DNA of 64,000 nt from Microbacterium commune (lineage in GTDB: Bacteria; Actinomycetota; Actinomycetes; Actinomycetales; Microbacteriaceae): contig NZ_JACSPX010000001.1 of assembly GCF_014836945.1 (NCBI RefSeq), forward strand, positions 985,727 to 1,049,726. The letters are read 5' to 3'. Under the pieces are notes generated by a model. It was not told the DNA's origin. It ran no database searches and worked only from the letters and a program-made list of their open reading frames with translations. Both the position numbers and the translations under genes were made by a program. Shown here piece by piece: positions 15,470 through 23,363 of this stretch (position 1 is the stretch's first letter; each line of letters starts with the position of its first letter).

Positions 15470-17308
15470 TTAGCGCGGCTTCGGGCCGGTGAGCGCCCGC
15501 AGCGCGTACAGGATCGTGGCGAGGTCGACGAACTCCTGGATGAAGGCGCCCGCCACGGCAGGGATCAGGCCGGTCGTGGCGATGAGCATGAGGCCGACGC
15601 TGAGCACGATGCCGATCCAGATCGCCGTGTAGGCGACCTGCAGGGTGTGCCGGCCGATCTCGGTGGCACGCAGCACCGGCAGCAGCGAGTCCTTCAGCAC
15701 CACGGCATCCGCCGCCTCGCCCGCGGCCGTCGATCCCCGCGCTCCCATCGCGACACCGACGTCGGCCGCGGCCAGCACGGGGGCGTCGTTCACGCCGTCG
15801 CCCACCATCAGCAGCGGGCGCGGCGCCATCTCGGCGGCGAGCGACACCTTCTGCCCCGGCAGCAGCTCGGCATGCACTTCGGTGACGCCCAGCGGCGACG
15901 CGATCGCTTCCGCCGTCGCCTCGGCGTCGCCGGTGAGCATGACGATCCGCCCCACACCTCTCGCCCGCAGCCCGGCCACGACCGCCGCGGCCTCGGGCCG
16001 CACGGCATCCGCCAGCACGAGCGCACCCGCGAAGCGCCCGTCGATGGCCACGTACGCGGCGAGCTGACCCGACACGAGCTCGGTGCGTCGGGTCTCGGGG
16101 GCGAGTGAGGTGACGTAGGCGGGTTTGCCCACCACGACGACGTGCCCCTCGATCGTGGCGGTGACGCCGTTGGTCGCGATCTCCTCGGCGAACGCGGCCG
16201 GTGCGAGCCGCAGCCCGCGGTCGACCGCCGCGCGGCGCACCCCCTCCGCGAGGACGTGGCTGGAGTACTGCTCTGCGGATGCCGCGAGGCGCAGCACCTC
16301 ATCGGCATCCATCCCGACGGCGGCGCGCACCTCGACGAGCTCGGGCCGGCCCTGGGTCAGCGTGCCGGTCTTGTCGAACGCCGCCGAGCGCACCCGCGCG
16401 AGCTGCTCGATGACGCCACCGCCCTTGACGATCACCCCCTCCTTCGCCGAGCGCGACAGGCCGCCCAGGAAGGCCACCGGGGCGGCGATGAGCAGCGGGC
16501 ACGGAGTCGCGAGCACGAGCACCTGAGCGAAGCGCAGCGGGTCGCCGGCGATCCACCAGGCGACGCCGGCGATCAGCAGCGAGACCAGCGTGAAGGGCAC
16601 GGCGAACCGGTCGGCCAGGCGCACCGTGGGCGCCTTGCTCTGCTGCGCCTCGTGCACCAGCGCGATGATCTGCTGATACTGACTGTCTGCACTGCGGCGC
16701 AGGGCGCGGACGCGCACGGCGTTCGAGCCGTTCACGACCCCCGAGAGCACCTCCTCGCCGGCTACGCGCGAGACGGGCAGGCTCTCCCCGGTCAGCGACG
16801 ACTCGTCGAAGCTCGCACGTTCGCTGAGCAGCACGGCATCGACCGGGACGATCTCGGACGGTCGCACCAGCAGCTCCATGTCGGGCACGACCTCGCCGAC
16901 GGGGACGTCGCGCGTCGACGCGTCGGTGCCGTTCTCGACGACATGCGCCGTCTGCGGCGAGCGGTCGAGCAGGGCGGTCAGGTCGCGGGCCGCCCGGCGT
17001 GATGCGTAGTCTTCGAGCGCCTCTCCTCCGGACAGCATCAGCACGATGACGAGTGAAGCGATGTACTCGCCGACCAGCAGGGTGGCGACCATGGCGATGA
17101 GGGCGAGGATGTCGAGGCCGAAATGCGCGCGCAGGATGTCGCGCACCATGTCCCAGGCGGTGATCGCGATCACCACTCCGACGGCGACGGTCGCGATCCA
17201 GCGGCCCGCGTCGTGCAGGCCGGCGAGCGAGAGCAGCGTCACGGCGATGGTGGCGAGCACGCCTCCGGCGAGCAGGGGGTACAGCCGTGCGAGTCGCAGA
17301 AGCCTCAT
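15470..17308 (-). CDS. Heavy-metal P1B-type ATPase of uncertain specificity
   Basis: A 612-residue membrane pump. Phosphorylation motif FDKTGTLTQGRPELV, hinge [23 protein letters not shown] loop (SSLTGESLPV), and a transmembrane motif TPCPLLIAAPVAF, that is CPL in place of the CPC or CPH of Cu or Zn pumps. There is no N-terminal metal-binding domain; the protein begins directly with hydrophobic helices (LLRLARLYPLLAGGVL). The last helix carries IQEFVDLATILYALRAL. Such CPL-type pumps are common in Actinobacteria but their metal is not settled. ATG at 17308, with GTG six bases earlier possible. It is flanked on both sides by 60-bp repeats. Confidence 0.88.
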   Translation of the reverse strand: MRLLRLARLYPLLAGGVLATIAVTLLSLAGLHDAGRWIATVAVGVVIAITAWDMVRDILRAHFGLDILALIAMVATLLVGEYIASLVIVLMLSGGEALEDYASRRAARDLTALLDRSPQTAHVVENGTDASTRDVPVGEVVPDMELLVRPSEIVPVDAVLLSERASFDESSLTGESLPVSRVAGEEVLSGVVNGSNAVRVRALRRSADSQYQQIIALVHEAQQSKAPTVRLADRFAVPFTLVSLLIAGVAWWIAGDPLRFAQVLVLATPCPLLIAAPVAFLGGLSRSAKEGVIVKGGGVIEQLARVRSAAFDKTGTLTQGRPELVEVRAAVGMDADEVLRLAASAEQYSSHVLAEGVRRAAVDRGLRLAPAAFAEEIATNGVTATIEGHVVVVGKPAYVTSLAPETRRTELVSGQLAAYVAIDGRFAGALVLADAVRPEAAAVVAGLRARGVGRIVMLTGDAEATAEAIASPLGVTEVHAELLPGQKVSLAAEMAPRPLLMVGDGVNDAPVLAAADVGVAMGARGSTAAGEAADAVVLKDSLLPVLRATEIGRHTLQVAYTAIWIGIVLSVGLMLIATTGLIPAVAGAFIQEFVDLATILYALRALTGPKPR

Positions 17309-17386
17309 GGTCACACTCTGCCCGACATCCCGCAGAATGCGCGGGTCTGTCGGCGCGCGGACCGAGGACGGATGTCGGTCGATTGC

Positions 17387-17446
17387 ACGGATGTCGCCGA
17401 GATCAAGCCGTTCCGACCGATATCCGTGGTTTTCGCCGACATCCGT
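17387..17446 (+). repeat. 60-bp repeat, copy 2 (upstream of the P1B ATPase)
   Basis: 80% identical by position to 15381-15440 and in the same orientation: ACGGATGTCG at the start and GGTTTTCGCCGACATCCGT at the end. A further ACGGATGTCGGT lies just before it (17368-17379). It occupies the gap between the acetyltransferase stop and the ATPase start, so it could affect ATPase expression. Confidence 0.8.
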
Positions 17447-17456
17447 CCCGGATGCG

Positions 17457-17993
17457 TCAGAGGGCGATCCAGTACCGGCGCAAGCGGTTGCCGGATGCCT
17501 CGGCACCCGGTTCGTCGATGACATCCTCGAGCTCGCCGCCGGCGCTCTCGATGGTGCGGTAGGAGCCGACGTTCGTGTCGTCGCAGGAGAGCATGACGCG
17601 GTCGTACCCGGCCGCGCGCGCCCGGTCGAGCACGAGACCGAGTGCGGCGCGGGCGATGCCCTGTCGACGACGCGACGGGCGCACCGAGTAGCCGATGTGC
17701 CCACCGTGCTGTCGCAGCCACGCGTTCAGCTCGCGCCGGAAGGCGATGAAGCCGACGACCTCGCCGTCGTCGAGGATCCAGAAGTAGTCGCAGGCGACGT
17801 GCCCCTCAGGCAGCGTGGCCGCCGGGTCGGCATAGAGCTCAGCCCTCTCGACCGACGCGTCGCATGCAGCCCGATCGGCTGCCCGGCCACGCTCGAGACC
17901 GGCCCCGTCGATGTGCACGTCACCGAACTCTCCGACTGTCTCCGACCACGAGTCGAAGAGCGACAGGGACGGGGATGCCAGCGAGATCGTCAT
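17457..17993 (-). CDS. GNAT-family N-acetyltransferase
   Basis: A 178-residue acetyltransferase. CDYFWILDDGEVVGFIAFR forms the central strands. HIGYSVRPSRRRQGIARAALGL is motif A with the acetyl-CoA loop RRRQGIA. NVGSYRTIESAGGELEDV is the typical C-terminal signature (N-x-x-S/A-x-x-x-I/Y-x-x-x-G-G). The acceptor is unknown. It is the upstream gene on the same strand as the P1B ATPase, but 148 bases and a repeat lie between them. Confidence 0.9.
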   Translation of the reverse strand: MTISLASPSLSLFDSWSETVGEFGDVHIDGAGLERGRAADRAACDASVERAELYADPAATLPEGHVACDYFWILDDGEVVGFIAFRRELNAWLRQHGGHIGYSVRPSRRRQGIARAALGLVLDRARAAGYDRVMLSCDDTNVGSYRTIESAGGELEDVIDEPGAEASGNRLRRYWIAL

Positions 17994-18024
17994 CCTGCCA
18001 TCCCATCACGTGTGGGCGGCGCCT

Positions 18025-18459
18025 TCAGCCGCGGCGCACGAAGTACCAGTTCGCCGCGAACCAGCTGATCACCAGCGCGAAGTAGAGCGCGATGGCCGTC
18101 CAGCGCGAGACCGGGTCGGTGTCGACGACCGCGTGCACGACCAGCTGCACCGTGCACAGCACGAGCGCGACGACCCCGACGGCGGCGAGTCCCTTCGTGG
18201 CCGCCGTGCGGTCGCGCTCGTCGGCGTACTCCAGCGCGTTCACGCGCTCGAGATCGCCTGACGTGCCGCGCCGGGCGAATATCGCGCCGAGCGCACCGCC
18301 GATCGCGCCTACCAGCAGCGCCACCGCCGCGATCGTCTGACCGAGCACGAAGCAGACCAGCGCACCCACCGCGCACACCGCCACCAGGACGGTGTTGGTG
18401 CGCGACATGGGCCAGCGGCGGCGGGCCTGTTCGACTGCAGCGTCGTCATGAGTCGACAT
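18025..18459 (-). CDS. Four-helix membrane protein (DUF2178-like)
   Basis: A 144-residue protein with hydrophobic segments near residues 22-42, 45-62, 87-108 and 118-138 (the last WTAIALYFALVISWFAANWY). An XRE-type regulator overlaps its start by 14 bases, a regulator plus membrane-protein arrangement seen in several Gram-positive operons, often with DUF2178-type proteins. The assignment to DUF2178 is tentative. ATG at 18459. Confidence 0.7.
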   Translation of the reverse strand: MSTHDDAAVEQARRRWPMSRTNTVLVAVCAVGALVCFVLGQTIAAVALLVGAIGGALGAIFARRGTSGDLERVNALEYADERDRTAATKGLAAVGVVALVLCTVQLVVHAVVDTDPVSRWTAIALYFALVISWFAANWYFVRRG

Positions 18460-18640
18460 CGAAGACCTCCTCAACGGTCGAGCCGAAATGCCGAGCCAGG
18501 TGCACGGCGAGTACCAGCGAGGGGTCGTATCGGCCGGTCTCGATCGCATTGATGGTCTGGCGGGAGACCCCGACCGCGCTCGCAAGCCCCTGCTGCGAGA
18601 GACCACGTGCGGTTCTCAGCTCTTTGACCCTGCTCTGCAC
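18446..18640 (-). CDS. Short XRE-family regulator (YozG-like)
   Basis: A 64-residue single helix-turn-helix protein. VKELRTARGLSQQGLASAVG, then VSRQTINAIETGRYDPSLVL, is a classic Cro/C1 HTH and covers almost the whole protein. The C-terminus FGSTVEEVFDVDS is typical of the YozG-like group. GTG start at 18640. Its 3' end overlaps the membrane protein gene. The divergent region to the small exporter gene is full of TGTCAA/TTGACA boxes, likely its targets. Confidence 0.9.
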   Translation of the reverse strand: MQSRVKELRTARGLSQQGLASAVGVSRQTINAIETGRYDPSLVLAVHLARHFGSTVEEVFDVDS

Positions 18641-18668
18641 GCTTCAAAGGTAGGCCGCCGACATCGCA

Positions 18669-18735
18669 ATGTAAAGCCGACTTGACAGCGTGGATGGATG
18701 TCAAGCATGCTTGTCATGTCAAACGCGCTTTACAT
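18669..18735. promoter_or_regulatory. Operator-rich divergent control region
   Basis: Nested symmetry: ATGTAAAGC (18669-18677) mirrored by GCTTTACAT (18727-18735); CTTGACA (18681-18687) mirrored by TGTCAAG (18699-18705); the palindrome CAAGCATGCTTG (18702-18713); and another TGTCAA at 18717-18722. It is much more AT-rich than its surroundings. Likely sites for the XRE protein controlling both directions. Confidence 0.6.
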
Positions 18736-18749
18736 ATCCGGAGGCCATC

Positions 18750-19235
18750 ATGCAGGACGCACTCGTCGAATTCACCCAGTCCCTTCCCCTGTGGCTGCAG
18801 TGGGCGGGAGTGATGCTCGCCGCGGCAATCCCTTTCATCGAGTCCTACTTCGGCACGCTCATCGGTGCGATCGCGGGGGTGCCGCTCCCGATCGCCGTGC
18901 TCGCCGCCGTCGTCGGCAACGTGATCTCCATGCTGGTCTTCGTCTTCATCGCCGCCGCCGCCCGGCAGAAAGTCCTGGCGAGGCGCGGCGCGGGCGCCGC
19001 GACGGATGCCCCTTCTCCGCGTCGGCAGAGGGTCAAGCGCCTGTTCGACCGCTTCGGCGTTCCCGGCGTCAGCCTGCTCGGTCAGACCGTGCTGCCGAGC
19101 CAGATCACCTCGGGGATGATGGTGTCGTTCGGTGCGAGCCGCAACGCCGTGATCGTCTGGCAGGTCATCTCGATCATCATCTGGGCGATCGTCTTCGCGC
19201 TCATCGGCCAGGCGGGCATCGCCCTCTTCCGCTGA
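18750..19235 (+). CDS. Small multidrug-export-like membrane protein (COG2426)
   Basis: A 161-residue membrane protein. AIPFIESYFGTLIGAIAGVP and LPIAVLAAVVGNVISMLVF form the N-terminal re-entrant/TM part. GVPGVSLLGQTVLPSQITSG, then GASRNAVIVWQVISIIIWAI, form the second half, as in putative small multidrug exporters and DedA-like proteins. ATG at 18750 is preceded by CCGGAGG. It shares the control region with the XRE gene. Substrate unknown. Confidence 0.8.
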   Translation: MQDALVEFTQSLPLWLQWAGVMLAAAIPFIESYFGTLIGAIAGVPLPIAVLAAVVGNVISMLVFVFIAAAARQKVLARRGAGAATDAPSPRRQRVKRLFDRFGVPGVSLLGQTVLPSQITSGMMVSFGASRNAVIVWQVISIIIWAIVFALIGQAGIALFR

Positions 19236-19261
19236 GCCGGACGCGTGGCGCGGCCGTCAAA

Positions 19262-20755
19262 TCAGTGCGCGGGCTGCGCCTCGTCGGCTCGAGCGCGCCC
19301 GAGGAAGAGCGCCGCGATCAGCGCGATGCACAGGACGCATGCGGGAAGCAGCATCGCCTGCGCCATGCCCGCCGCGAAGCCCTCCGCGATCTGCTGCGGC
19401 ATCCCGCTCCCGCCACCGAGACCGGCCGGAGCGTCGGACAGGCCCGGCAGGTTCGCCTCCAGGCGGGACTGCATGAAGGCGGCGATGGCGGCCGAGCCGA
19501 CCACCGATCCGATCGTGCGGGTGGTGTTGTAGATGCCCGCGCCGGCACCCGCCTGGCGCATCGGCAGGTTGCGGGTCGCGGTGGTGGCCAGCGGTCCCCA
19601 CATGCCCGCGTTGCCGATGCCGAGCACGGCCGACGGCAGCAGGAACATCCAGGTCGGGGTGTCCATGTTCATCAGCGCCGCGTTCCACAGCTGCCCGCCG
19701 GCGACGCACAGCAGGCCGGGGATGAGGATCCACCGCGGATCGATCCGGTCGAGCAGCTTGCCGGCGGCCGGTGCGAGAGCACCCGAGAGCACGGCCATCG
19801 GGATCATCAGCAGCGCCGCCTGAGTGGGAGACAGGCCGCGCGCGAGCTGCAGGAAGAACATGAATGGCAGCGACATGCCCGTCACCGCGAAGCCGACGAC
19901 CGCGATCGCCGCATTCGCGCCGGAGAAGTTGCGGTCTCGGAACAGCTCCAGCGGCACCAGCGGCTCGGTCTTGGTCATCGCCTGCTGCACGATGAACAGC
20001 ACCAGTACGATCACTCCCGCGATGATCAGACCCCACACCGAGATGGGCCCCACGATCGTGCCCCAGTCGTACGCCTCGCCCTCCTGCAGTCCGAACACGA
20101 TGAGGAACAGCGCGAGCGCGCTGAGCACGACGCCGACGAGATCGAAGCGGTGCGGATGCGTGTCGAGCTTCGGCACGAGCATCCACGCCAGCACGAATCC
20201 GACGATGCCGACCGGGATGTTGATGAAGAAGATCGCCTCCCACCCGAAGGCGTCGACCAGCACGCCGCCCAGCAGCGGGCCCACCAGCGTGGCGACGCCC
20301 GCCGTCGCGCCCCACAGCCCCATCGCCGCGCCTCGGCGCTGCGGCGGGAAGGTGCGGGTGATGACGGCCATCGTCTGCGGCGTCATGAAGGCCGCCCCCA
20401 GTCCCTGCGCGGCTCGTGCGGCGATGAGCCCGTCGAGGGTCGTCGACAGTCCGCACCAGAGGGACGCCAGGGTGAAGACGGCCAGTCCGATCAGGTAGAT
20501 GTTCTTCGGCCCGAACCGGTCGCCGAGGCGACCGGTGATCAGCAGCGGAACGGCGTAGGCCAGCAGATACGCGCTCGTCACCCACACGACGTTGTCGAGG
20601 TTGTTGGTGTCGGGGTCGAGCGCCGCCTTGATCGCGGGGTTGGCGACCGAGACGATCGTCGTGTCGACCAGCAGCATGAAGAAGCCGATCACCAGCGCCC
20701 ACAGCGCGGGCCAGGGGCTGCGGGTCGCGGTGCGGGCCGTGTCAGTCGAAGTCAC
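19262..20755 (-). CDS. MFS drug/H+ antiporter, DHA2 (14-helix) family
   Basis: A 497-residue transporter. VDTTIVSVANPAIKAAL is the DHA2 D1 motif, LITGRLGDRFGPKNIYLIGL is motif A, and LWGATAGVATLVGPLLGGVL is motif C, typical of EmrB/QacA-type efflux pumps. The C-terminal region carries a Gly-rich periplasmic loop (LGGGSGMPQQIAEGF). GTG at 20755. It converges with the small exporter gene and is divergent from purC. Substrate unknown; multidrug or toxic metabolite export is likely for the family. Confidence 0.9.
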   Translation of the reverse strand: MTSTDTARTATRSPWPALWALVIGFFMLLVDTTIVSVANPAIKAALDPDTNNLDNVVWVTSAYLLAYAVPLLITGRLGDRFGPKNIYLIGLAVFTLASLWCGLSTTLDGLIAARAAQGLGAAFMTPQTMAVITRTFPPQRRGAAMGLWGATAGVATLVGPLLGGVLVDAFGWEAIFFINIPVGIVGFVLAWMLVPKLDTHPHRFDLVGVVLSALALFLIVFGLQEGEAYDWGTIVGPISVWGLIIAGVIVLVLFIVQQAMTKTEPLVPLELFRDRNFSGANAAIAVVGFAVTGMSLPFMFFLQLARGLSPTQAALLMIPMAVLSGALAPAAGKLLDRIDPRWILIPGLLCVAGGQLWNAALMNMDTPTWMFLLPSAVLGIGNAGMWGPLATTATRNLPMRQAGAGAGIYNTTRTIGSVVGSAAIAAFMQSRLEANLPGLSDAPAGLGGGSGMPQQIAEGFAAGMAQAMLLPACVLCIALIAALFLGRARADEAQPAH

Positions 20756-20830
20756 CCGGCAACGCTACTCCTGCCCGCCGACGTCGGCGCACCTCCGTCA
20801 TCCGCTTCTGCGTGGTGGGAAGATGGGTGC

Positions 20831-21694
20831 GTGAGCGAAGCACAGAGCATCCCCGGCTGGCGGCACCTGTATTCCGGCAAGGTCCGCGACCTGTACGCGT
20901 CGGAAGACCCGGCCGACACCCGCATCCTCGTCGTCGCCAGCGACCGGGTGAGCGCGTTCGACTTCGTGCTCTCCCCCGGCATCCCGCACAAGGGCGAGCT
21001 GCTCACCCAGCTGAGCGACTGGTGGTTCGACCAGCTCTCGGACGTGCCCAACCACCTCGCGGAGGGCGAGATCCCGGATGCCGTGGCGGGGCGCGCCATG
21101 CTCGCGATGGCACTCGAGATCCTGCCGATCGAGTGCGTCGTGCGCGGATACATCACCGGCACCGGGTGGGCCGAGTACGCGGCGCACGGCACCGTGTGCG
21201 GCATCCCGCTGCCCGCAGGCCTGCAGAACGGCGACCGCCTTCCGGAGCCCCTGTTCACCCCCGCCTACAAGGCCCCGCTCGGCGAGCATGACGAGAACAT
21301 CACCTTCGAGCGCGTGGTCGAGCTGGTCGGTGCGGAGCGCGCCGACCAGCTGCGCGACGCGTCGCTGTCGCTGTACCGTCGCGCCGCGGAGATCGCGGAG
21401 CAGAAGGGCCTGATCCTCGCCGACACGAAGTTCGAGTTCGGGGTGGATGCCGACGGCATCCTGCGCCTGGCCGACGAGGTGCTCACCAGCGACTCGTCCC
21501 GCTACTGGGACGCCGCGGCCTGGGCATCCGGCACGACACCGGAAGAGCGGATGGCGAGCTTCGACAAGCAGATCGTGCGCGACTGGCTGGCGACCAACTG
21601 GGACAGGCAGGGCGAGCCGCCGGCGCTGCCCGCCGACATCGTCGAGCAGACCGCCGACCGGTACCGCGCGCTCATCGGCCGCCTGACGGCCTGA
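20831..21694 (+). CDS. purC: SAICAR synthetase PurC
   Basis: A 287-residue phosphoribosylaminoimidazole-succinocarboxamide synthase (CAIR + Asp + ATP). LYSGKVRDLYAS and ILVVASDRVSAFDFVL begin the fold. LPIECVVRGYITGTGWAEY is PurC signature 1 and LILADTKFEFGVD signature 2. GTG at 20831 gives the expected start; no strong ribosome site is seen. The gene is followed by a long perfect hairpin and then a uracil permease. Confidence 0.97.
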   Translation: MSEAQSIPGWRHLYSGKVRDLYASEDPADTRILVVASDRVSAFDFVLSPGIPHKGELLTQLSDWWFDQLSDVPNHLAEGEIPDAVAGRAMLAMALEILPIECVVRGYITGTGWAEYAAHGTVCGIPLPAGLQNGDRLPEPLFTPAYKAPLGEHDENITFERVVELVGAERADQLRDASLSLYRRAAEIAEQKGLILADTKFEFGVDADGILRLADEVLTSDSSRYWDAAAWASGTTPEERMASFDKQIVRDWLATNWDRQGEPPALPADIVEQTADRYRALIGRLTA

Positions 21695-21708
21695 CCCGCC
21701 ACCACTTC

Positions 21709-21775
21709 GGGGGCCGACACTCCAGATGTCGGCCCGATTCACGGAAACCGTCCGACATCTGGAGTGTCGGCCCCC
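21709..21775. terminator. Long perfect hairpin after purC
   Basis: 24-bp perfect arms (21709-21732 and 21752-21775) with a 19-base loop. The left arm starts GGGGGCCGACACTCC and both arms contain the core GATGTCGG, also present in the 60-bp repeats near 15.4 and 17.4 kb. It stands 15 bases after the purC stop, so termination is the simplest role. Confidence 0.8.
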
Positions 21776-21854
21776 GTTTCGTCGCACGCCGGATGCCGGG
21801 CATCCGGGGCGGTAGGGTTTCCTCGGCCCTGATCCCGACTCCCGAGGAGCCCCC

Positions 21855-23183
21855 ATGCCGCTGTGGAACATCCACGGCAACGGTCGCACTGTCGCGCCCG
21901 GCGCCGTCGTCCGCCCCGAAGAGCGCCTGAACTGGCCGGCGACCATCGCGATCGGCGTGCAGCACGTCGTCGCCATGTTCGGTGCGACGTTCCTCGTTCC
22001 GATCATCACCGGCTTCCCCGTGCCGACCACGCTGCTGTTCAGCGGCATCGGAACGATCCTGTTCCTGCTGATCACGCGCAACAAGCTCCCCAGCTACCTC
22101 GGATCCTCGTTCGCCTTCATCGCCCCGGTCACCGCCGCCACGGCATCGGCGGGCATGGGCTCGGCGCTCGCGGGCATCGTCGCGGTCGGCGTGCTGCTGG
22201 CCCTCATCGGCGTCGTCGTGCACACGGTGGGCGTGCACTGGGTCGACCGCTTCCTGCCGCCCGTGCTCGCCGGCACCATCGTCGCGCTGATCGGATTCAA
22301 CCTCGCCGGCGCTGCGCGCGGCAACTACGAGCAGGCGCCGATCACGGCGACCTTCACCCTCGCGATCACCATCCTGTTCGCCGTGGTGTTCCGCGGGTTC
22401 CTGGGCCGCATCTCGATCTTCCTCGGCGTGATCGCGGGTTACGTGTTCGCGGGCATCCGCGGCGAGCTCGACTTCAGCAACGTCGAGACGGCCGACTGGA
22501 TCGGCTTCCCGACGTTCCACCTGCCCGACTTCGCGACCCCGGGCACCTGGTCGGCGATGGCGATGTTCCTTCCCGTCGTGCTCGTGCTGATCGCCGAGAA
22601 CGTGGGACACGTGCGCGGCGTGGCCACCATGGTCGAGGACCCCGCGATCAACAAGCAGACGGGCAAGGCGCTCATCGCCGACGGCATCTCGACCTCGCTC
22701 GCCGGCTTCTTCGGCGGTTCGGGAACCACCACGTACGGCGAGAACATCGGCGTCATGGCATCCACCCGCGTCTACTCGACCGCCGCGTACTGGGTGGCCG
22801 GCATCACCGCCATCCTCCTCAGCATGTCGCCCAAGTTCGGCGCGGTCATCAACTCGGTGCCCGCCGGCGTGCTCGGCGGCATCACCACCGCCCTGTACGG
22901 ACTGATCGGCGTCATCGGCATCAAGATCTGGGTCGACAACCGCGTCGACTTCTCGCGCCCGGTCAACCAGTACACCGCCGCGGTCGGCCTGATCGTCGCC
23001 GTCGGCGGGTTCATGATCAAGGATCCGGAGTCGGGCTTCGAGCTCGGCGGAATCGTGCTGGCGACGATCGGCGCGATCCTCATCTACCACCTCGGCAACC
23101 TCATCGCGCGACTGCGCGGCTCGGGCGCCGACGACCCGAAGCCGCTCGCCGGCGTGGGCGCCCCCGGAGGCGACCCGGCCTGA
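21855..23183 (+). CDS. Uracil-xanthine permease, UraA-like (NCS2)
   Basis: A 442-residue, 14-helix nucleobase permease. GVQHVVAMFGATFLVPIITG is the TM1 QH motif, LPSYLGSSFAFIAPV is the TM3 motif, ENVGHVRGV is the TM8 Glu motif, and FFGGSGTTTYGENIGVMAST is the TM10 NCS2 signature with Glu-Asn, which points to uracil rather than purine transport. ATG at 21855 follows GAGGAGC. It is separated from purC by a hairpin, so probably separately transcribed. Pyrimidine salvage role. Confidence 0.92.
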   Translation: MPLWNIHGNGRTVAPGAVVRPEERLNWPATIAIGVQHVVAMFGATFLVPIITGFPVPTTLLFSGIGTILFLLITRNKLPSYLGSSFAFIAPVTAATASAGMGSALAGIVAVGVLLALIGVVVHTVGVHWVDRFLPPVLAGTIVALIGFNLAGAARGNYEQAPITATFTLAITILFAVVFRGFLGRISIFLGVIAGYVFAGIRGELDFSNVETADWIGFPTFHLPDFATPGTWSAMAMFLPVVLVLIAENVGHVRGVATMVEDPAINKQTGKALIADGISTSLAGFFGGSGTTTYGENIGVMASTRVYSTAAYWVAGITAILLSMSPKFGAVINSVPAGVLGGITTALYGLIGVIGIKIWVDNRVDFSRPVNQYTAAVGLIVAVGGFMIKDPESGFELGGIVLATIGAILIYHLGNLIARLRGSGADDPKPLAGVGAPGGDPA

Positions 23184-23208
23184 CGCGGGCAGCGGCCCTC
23201 ACCGGGCG

Positions 23209-23272
23209 CAGGAGAGCACGCGAGCGCAGGTGCATTCCCCGGGGAATCCACCTGCGCTCGCGTGTTCTCCTG
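23209..23272. terminator. Long near-perfect palindrome after the uracil permease
   Basis: Two 32-base arms meeting without a loop at 23240/23241, with two mismatches. The centre is ATTCCCCGGGGAAT and the outer part CACGCGAGCGCAGGTG. It lies between the permease stop and the pncC-like gene; a terminator is likely. Confidence 0.75.
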
Positions 23273-23351
23273 TTCTGGGGCGTCCGGCACGGCTGCTGAG
23301 CGCTCCTCCCCCGGGTCTGTCAAGGCCCCGCGGGGCATCCGGTCTGGGCGG

Positions 23352-23357
23352 TATCGT
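23352..23357 (+). promoter_or_regulatory. -10 hexamer for leaderless pncC-like gene
   Basis: TATCGT ends six bases before the ATG; no ribosome site. Confidence 0.6.
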
Positions 23358-23363
23358 CGGCGC

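Noticed and set aside
15381..17446. A composite transposon around the P1B ATPase
   Set aside because: The flanking 60-bp repeats are direct, short, not adjacent to any transposase, and show no target-site duplication.
21695..21854. Purine or uracil-responsive riboswitch before the NCS2 permease
   Set aside because: The gap is mostly the perfect hairpin; no conserved riboswitch elements are visible.
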